A DNA stretch of 64,000 bases from Nissolia schottii (taxonomy: Eukaryota > Streptophyta > Magnoliopsida > Fabales > Fabaceae). Position 1 is the stretch's first letter. Each line of letters starts with the position of its first letter. The position numbers were made by a program, and so were the translations under genes. The stretch covers positions 419,703 to 483,702 of the forward strand of contig QANU01005318.1 in the NCBI GenBank assembly GCA_003254905.1, given 5' to 3'. Below, one piece after another: positions 59,641 to 64,000 of this stretch. Under the pieces are notes generated by a model. The model did no database searches, was not told the origin of the DNA, and was given only the letters and a program-made list of their open reading frames with translations.

Positions 59641-62600
59641 TAACAATACTCTTGCATTCATTAGGTATGCTTTCAGAGTGTGATCTTTAGTTAAAACACA
59701 TTGTAAATGTAAAATAAATTTTTAAAAAAAGATATACTTAAAAATATAACTAGAATAAGTATTATTTTTATTAAAGTCAATCCAAATGAGCCTATGTCTT
59801 ATTCATTTTTCTCCCGTTATTAGATATTGGCTCACCTATACATCTATACAAGACTTCGGCTGAAATGAATCGAGCACCTACAAGGAGCAAATTGCTCCTA
59901 GTCTTTCAACCGTTGGTATTTGATCTAACGAAAAATATTATAACAGTTGTAATTTTATTTTTGACCCCAAAATTTTGTGAAAGTAAGATGGTGGACTTTC
60001 ATTTAGAACCCTGTAGTAACTATTAAAATTTGGCACACGGTAATGTTGAAGTGGAATTCATAGTTAGTTCATTAATTTGCTGTCTAATTAATAATGTTAA
60101 TTAAAAAGATTTGAACTAATTCTTTGATGCTAGAAATCCTCAGGTGACGACGTGCTCTTTAGGAGACCGTCGGTGCTGACCCCAATTGGAGTCCCTCATC
60201 ACCATGCACCATCACTGCCAACCTTCTTCGACAACCTCTTCTCCCTAAACCCAAAATGCCAGATCTGAGCCGACGATGACATATGTGGAAGGAAGTGAGA
60301 GGCAACTTCGACAAACAGGATCACAAGTTCATCGGTGGTGGGCACAGATGCCTAGATCTGACAATCATCGACAAAACAGGAAGGCTTTTAGATCTAGTTG
60401 CTGCACATTTGGTTGGGGTTGTGTTGTTTTTTTTTTTTTTTCTTTTTTGTTTTCGTTTTGTTTTTTATTTTTGGAATCCCTCTTCTATTCGGATCTCCTT
60501 GTTTTTGCTATGATTTTTTTTGTTATGGGTGGTCTATTTAGGGATAGATCTGTGATGTTGGTGTGAGGGATCAAGGGTGTAGAGGTGAGAGGGAAATTAA
60601 GGGAAGAGAAGTTGATGGTGGTGGCGACGAGGTGGTAGAAAGGTGGTGGCGGTGCACATAGAAGAGGGAACAGGTGGTGGTTAGTTGAAACTAGAATAAA
60701 ATTAAAACTTTAATAAAACTTGAAAATCTGAAAAGAAAACTAATAAATTTGTTTAGCTACATGGTCCCTCAACTATTTTAAGTTTTTACTTTTTACCCCA
60801 GACTAAATTGGTTCATGTGACTACTTGGTCTAGGTTAGAATCCTCCCCTATACAATAACATAAAGGGGATTCTCACTTTTGGTATCCGATATATTTTTTT
60901 TTTTCATTTTTACCCTTTTGTAACCATTTTTTTAATTTTTTTTTTAACTTTCACAAAGAAAATAACTACCCACTTTCATCTCTTATTTCAAGTTTCAACC
61001 TCTGCTTTCCATCTCGTTCTCTGTCCTTACTCATTCTCACTTCTTTATTTTTTGGATAAAAAAACATCCACCCTCCAAATTTGTGAAAATAACAACAAAC
61101 TCCAATCTTCTCTAAAAATTGCATCCCACCACATTGCCACCCTTGCATTCCTAAAATATCATTCTTCTATTATTTTGGCACAAAAATAGCATTCTTCTAT
61201 TTCAATTAAAATTAATTTCTTTTTATCATTCACAATTTAGCAAAAAGAATTTTAATTAATTTAGTAATTTTACATGGTCACCTACATATATTGATAATTA
61301 GTTTATTTAATATAAGTATTTTATTTAAATGTTAAATGATTTTTTTAAAATTATACGATAATCATTTAAATAATACAGCCATAGATATTTAAAAAAACAA
61401 TAAATAACAACGACACTTGCACAAATAAATCAAAATATATTAAATAAACTAATTAAAAAGTAATATCTAAGTGACCATTTAAAAAATACTAAAATGAGAT
61501 GATATTAAAAATTTAAATAATATAATTATTTTAATCAAATTAAAGAAAATTCTTTTTGCTAAATTGTGATTGATAAGGATATTTTTTTAAAAAAAAAATT
61601 AGAAGAATGATATTTAAGGAATGTGGGAATGCCAATGGGATGTGATGCAATTTTTGGAGAAGATTAGGTGTTTTTTTTTGCTAGTTTTACAAACCTAGAA
61701 GAAGTGGATGCTTTTTATCCTTTTTTTTTGACACAATTTCACATCTCATTCAAATTTGTTGTAAATCTTTTGTTCATCTTCATAATGTGTTGCGTAATGA
61801 ATGTGATAATAATAAATTATTATGATAATAAGTGATTATTGATGTACTAAAATTTTATTAATTTCGTATGTTTTAGGTTAATTTTTAAAATAATTAATAA
61901 TATTGCATTACATCTAGTGTAAGTCTAAACACTTACACTCTGTTCTCACCGCTCATTTTTTTAAGATCCAATGGCTCAAAACAACCCACTCAAACTCTCA
62001 AATGCCATCCCTCTTCACTCTTTTTAAATTTTTTTACGCCTCTGCTTCTTCCCTAAGGCTACGCCTTCCTCGTCCAATTGCAATCATGACCAAATACCAA
62101 ACTCCTCGAGTGCCAACAAAGAAATAACTTCTTTCAAGTGCCAACAAAGAAATAATACACAAAAGCATAGATCAAAATAGAATTTAAGATAGCATTTCAT
62201 AACAACAATGACAATTTGGAACAAATAGCTATTCTTTGAGTCAAAAGATAGCCTTTCACATCAATGGCAATAAGGAACTAAGGATGGCTCATGGCTGGGT
62301 TGATGTGGATAACATGCATAATAATAGCCTAACCAAGTCTTGATGTTAGCCTGGGATCTAGGTAGATTTTTGGTTTGTTAAAAGCTTCCTGTTTAAACTT
62401 TAAGCTGCACCACAAGTTTGTGATGTAACTATGAATAATGATACACATAAAGGTGGGATTTACTTTCATCTTTTGAATGAGTTTGTTCACAGGTCTTTGC
62501 AATAATCCTATTTTCTCAACCCAAAATAAGATTGCTAGCAATTTCCAAACCTCACAGAAAATTCCCAATTCAACAGAAAAATAAAACAACATTCTTCACA

Positions 62601-62696
62601 GGAAATTTATCAAACAGGTAGAGTGCAAATAAGAGAAACAACTCTAACAACAACACAAACAGTAAACAAATTTAAAAAAAAAAAAAAAAAAAAAAA
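59641..62696. other. Gene-free AT-rich stretch up to the assembly gap
   Basis: No recognised gene. A GC-richer patch at 60140-60410 (with ACCATCACTGCCAACC and GATCTGAGCCGACGATGAC) may be a fragment of a captured exon or a transposon leader, but its frames are short. The remainder is AT-rich with poly-T runs near 60430 and 60890. The end at 62672-62696 is a poly-A run leading into the gap. Confidence 0.35.
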
Positions 62697-63076
62697 NNNN
62701 NNNNNNNNNNNNNNNNNNNNNNNNNNNNNNNNNNNNNNNNNNNNNNNNNNNNNNNNNNNNNNNNNNNNNNNNNNNNNNNNNNNNNNNNNNNNNNNNNNNN
62801 NNNNNNNNNNNNNNNNNNNNNNNNNNNNNNNNNNNNNNNNNNNNNNNNNNNNNNNNNNNNNNNNNNNNNNNNNNNNNNNNNNNNNNNNNNNNNNNNNNNN
62901 NNNNNNNNNNNNNNNNNNNNNNNNNNNNNNNNNNNNNNNNNNNNNNNNNNNNNNNNNNNNNNNNNNNNNNNNNNNNNNNNNNNNNNNNNNNNNNNNNNNN
63001 NNNNNNNNNNNNNNNNNNNNNNNNNNNNNNNNNNNNNNNNNNNNNNNNNNNNNNNNNNNNNNNNNNNNNNNNNNNN
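62697..63076. other. Assembly gap (380 N)
   Basis: 380 undetermined bases. The left edge is a long A-run (about 25 A), the right edge AAAAAGAG. The gap probably arose from failure to read through the homopolymer. Its true length may differ. Confidence 0.98.
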
Positions 63077-63319
63077 AAAAAGAGTGAAGAGGCGTGGCAC
63101 GTGAGAGTTTAGGTGGAACATGAATGGTGAGGATGGGGTGCAGGTGTGTAGGCCTTTTATTAGCGTATTTATGTTAAAATTAAATTATTCCATGTGATTG
63201 ACCTTTGCTGGAAGGAATGATTGGTGCATGGAATGAAAGAATTCCTGGTCATTATATAGTTTTACTCTTTAGTCTGACATTATTAATAATTTTAAAAATG
63301 AAAAAACAGGAAAATAAGT

Positions 63320-63348
63320 TGAGAGAGAGAGAGAGAGAGAGAGAGAGG
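63320..63348. repeat. (GA)n microsatellite upstream of UXS
   Basis: About 14 GA dinucleotides, some 170-200 bp before the UXS start codon. GA repeats near plant promoters can bind BBR/BPC factors, but that is only a possibility here. Confidence 0.85.
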
Positions 63349-63520
63349 AGGAGCGGTTTGAAACGAATGTTGGAGCGATTATGAAGCCAAATTTCATGCA
63401 TCGCCAAATTCACACAGCACGCCCACTTCACTCTCCGCCCATCCTTTCTCTCCCATTATCCCTTCACTTACAAGTTACAACACCCTTTCCTTCATTCCCC
63501 AACGCTAAACACAAAACATC

Positions 63521-64000
63521 ATGACCTCTTCTCCCAACTCGGAGCTAATCCACCGAGCCCAAGCCCAAACCCGGCCCCGCAGGCCCAATTCCGACCCGCC
63601 TCCCCCTCCCCAACCCACCAGCCCAATGTCCGGAGCGCTCCGCCACCGCGCCCCCTTCCTCCTCGTCGGCGTCGCCATCGCCGCGCTCTTCTTCCACGCC
63701 TTCCCCCTCGCCGGGTCCGAACCCCAATCCCCCGCCCTCCCGACCCGCCGCCGCGTCCTTCTAGAAGATTCCAGCGCCAAAATAACAGCAGCATCGAGAG
63801 CAGCTAGCGGCGTGGTTCCGGCGGGGGTGAAGCTGAAGAGGAAGAGGATCGTGGTGACGGGTGGGGCCGGGTTCGTTGGGAGCCACCTGGTGGACCGTCT
63901 GATGGAGAGGGGGGACAGCGTGATCGTGATCGATAACATGTTCACGGGGAGGAAGGATAATTTGCTGCACCATTTCGGGAACCCTAATTTCGAGCTGATA
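63521..64000 (+). CDS. UXS: UDP-glucuronate decarboxylase (UDP-xylose synthase), 5' part
   Basis: UXS converts UDP-glucuronic acid to UDP-xylose, the precursor for xylan and xyloglucan. This membrane-anchored form acts in the Golgi lumen. The first 160 codons are open to the window edge. Residues 1-43 are a short Pro/Arg-rich cytosolic tail. Residues 44-62 ([19 protein letters not shown]) form a type II transmembrane anchor. A stem follows, and from about 107 the Rossmann fold begins: [20 protein letters not shown] with the NAD-binding GxxGxxG at 114-120 and the cofactor-binding Asp near 138 ([15 protein letters not shown]). The catalytic SYK-type triad lies beyond the window. The first ATG gives the expected anchor. 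The anchored type (UXS1/2/4-like) is clear, the exact paralogue is not. Confidence 0.93.
   Translation, partial: MTSSPNSELIHRAQAQTRPRRPNSDPPPPPQPTSPMSGALRHRAPFLLVGVAIAALFFHAFPLAGSEPQSPALPTRRRVLLEDSSAKITAASRAASGVVPAGVKLKRKRIVVTGGAGFVGSHLVDRLMERGDSVIVIDNMFTGRKDNLLHHFGNPNFELI

Noticed and set aside
63505-63973. Arg/Gly-rich minus-strand frames opposite UXS
   Set aside because: Antisense shadows of the GC-rich first exon, which itself encodes a clear NAD-binding motif and membrane anchor.

Overview
The window is plant nuclear DNA. It is AT-rich, its genes carry many short GT-AG introns, and the spaces between genes hold decayed plant transposons. All five complete genes and the partial sixth encode proteins of plant type. 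A eudicot is certain in practice. A legume, perhaps a soybean relative, is my inference: one gene is very close to the legume LIN/CERBERUS family, and several repeats look like legume families I remember. No similarity search was possible.

Layout. 1-2.9 kb: no gene seen. 2.9-5.1 kb: TCTP on the minus strand (5 exons, 168 aa). 5.3-10.0 kb: a transposon cluster with a decayed retroelement-like strip split by a non-autonomous hAT element whose arms carry tRNA-like segments, a 63-bp minisatellite, and a foldback element ending about 130 bp before the next start codon. 10.1-16.1 kb: condensin II subunit CAP-D3 (9 exons, 1343 aa). 16.3-18.8 kb: inverted-repeat element and a LINE remnant. 18.85-22.5 kb: a tandem array of about 174-bp units, each built of three diverged ~58-bp subunits, with a 509-bp MITE inserted. 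23.2-24.3 kb: an intronless ER-type DnaJ protein. 24.3-37.8 kb: gene-poor, with a Ty3/gypsy remnant, hAT-like pieces, an Au-like SINE, simple repeats and local duplications. 37.8-46.2 kb: a LIN/CERBERUS-like ARM-WD40 protein (16 exons, 1266 aa) with no visible U-box. 46.6-49.6 kb: LINE and copia-type LTR remnants. 50.6-56.5 kb: the splicing WD40 protein PRL1 (17 exons, 487 aa). 57.1-59.7 kb: a broken Mutator-like transposase. 62.7-63.1 kb: assembly gap. 63.5 kb to the end: the 5' part of a UDP-glucuronate decarboxylase (UXS).

The genes do not form a pathway. They are independent housekeeping or regulatory genes: translation/growth (TCTP), chromosome condensation (CAP-D3), ER protein folding (DnaJ), signalling (LIN-like), splicing (PRL1) and cell-wall sugar supply (UXS). 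I assembled exons by hand from GT/AG sites, phase and family conservation. Every junction keeps phase, but cDNA would be the proof. I found no rRNA gene, intact tRNA gene or CRISPR array.
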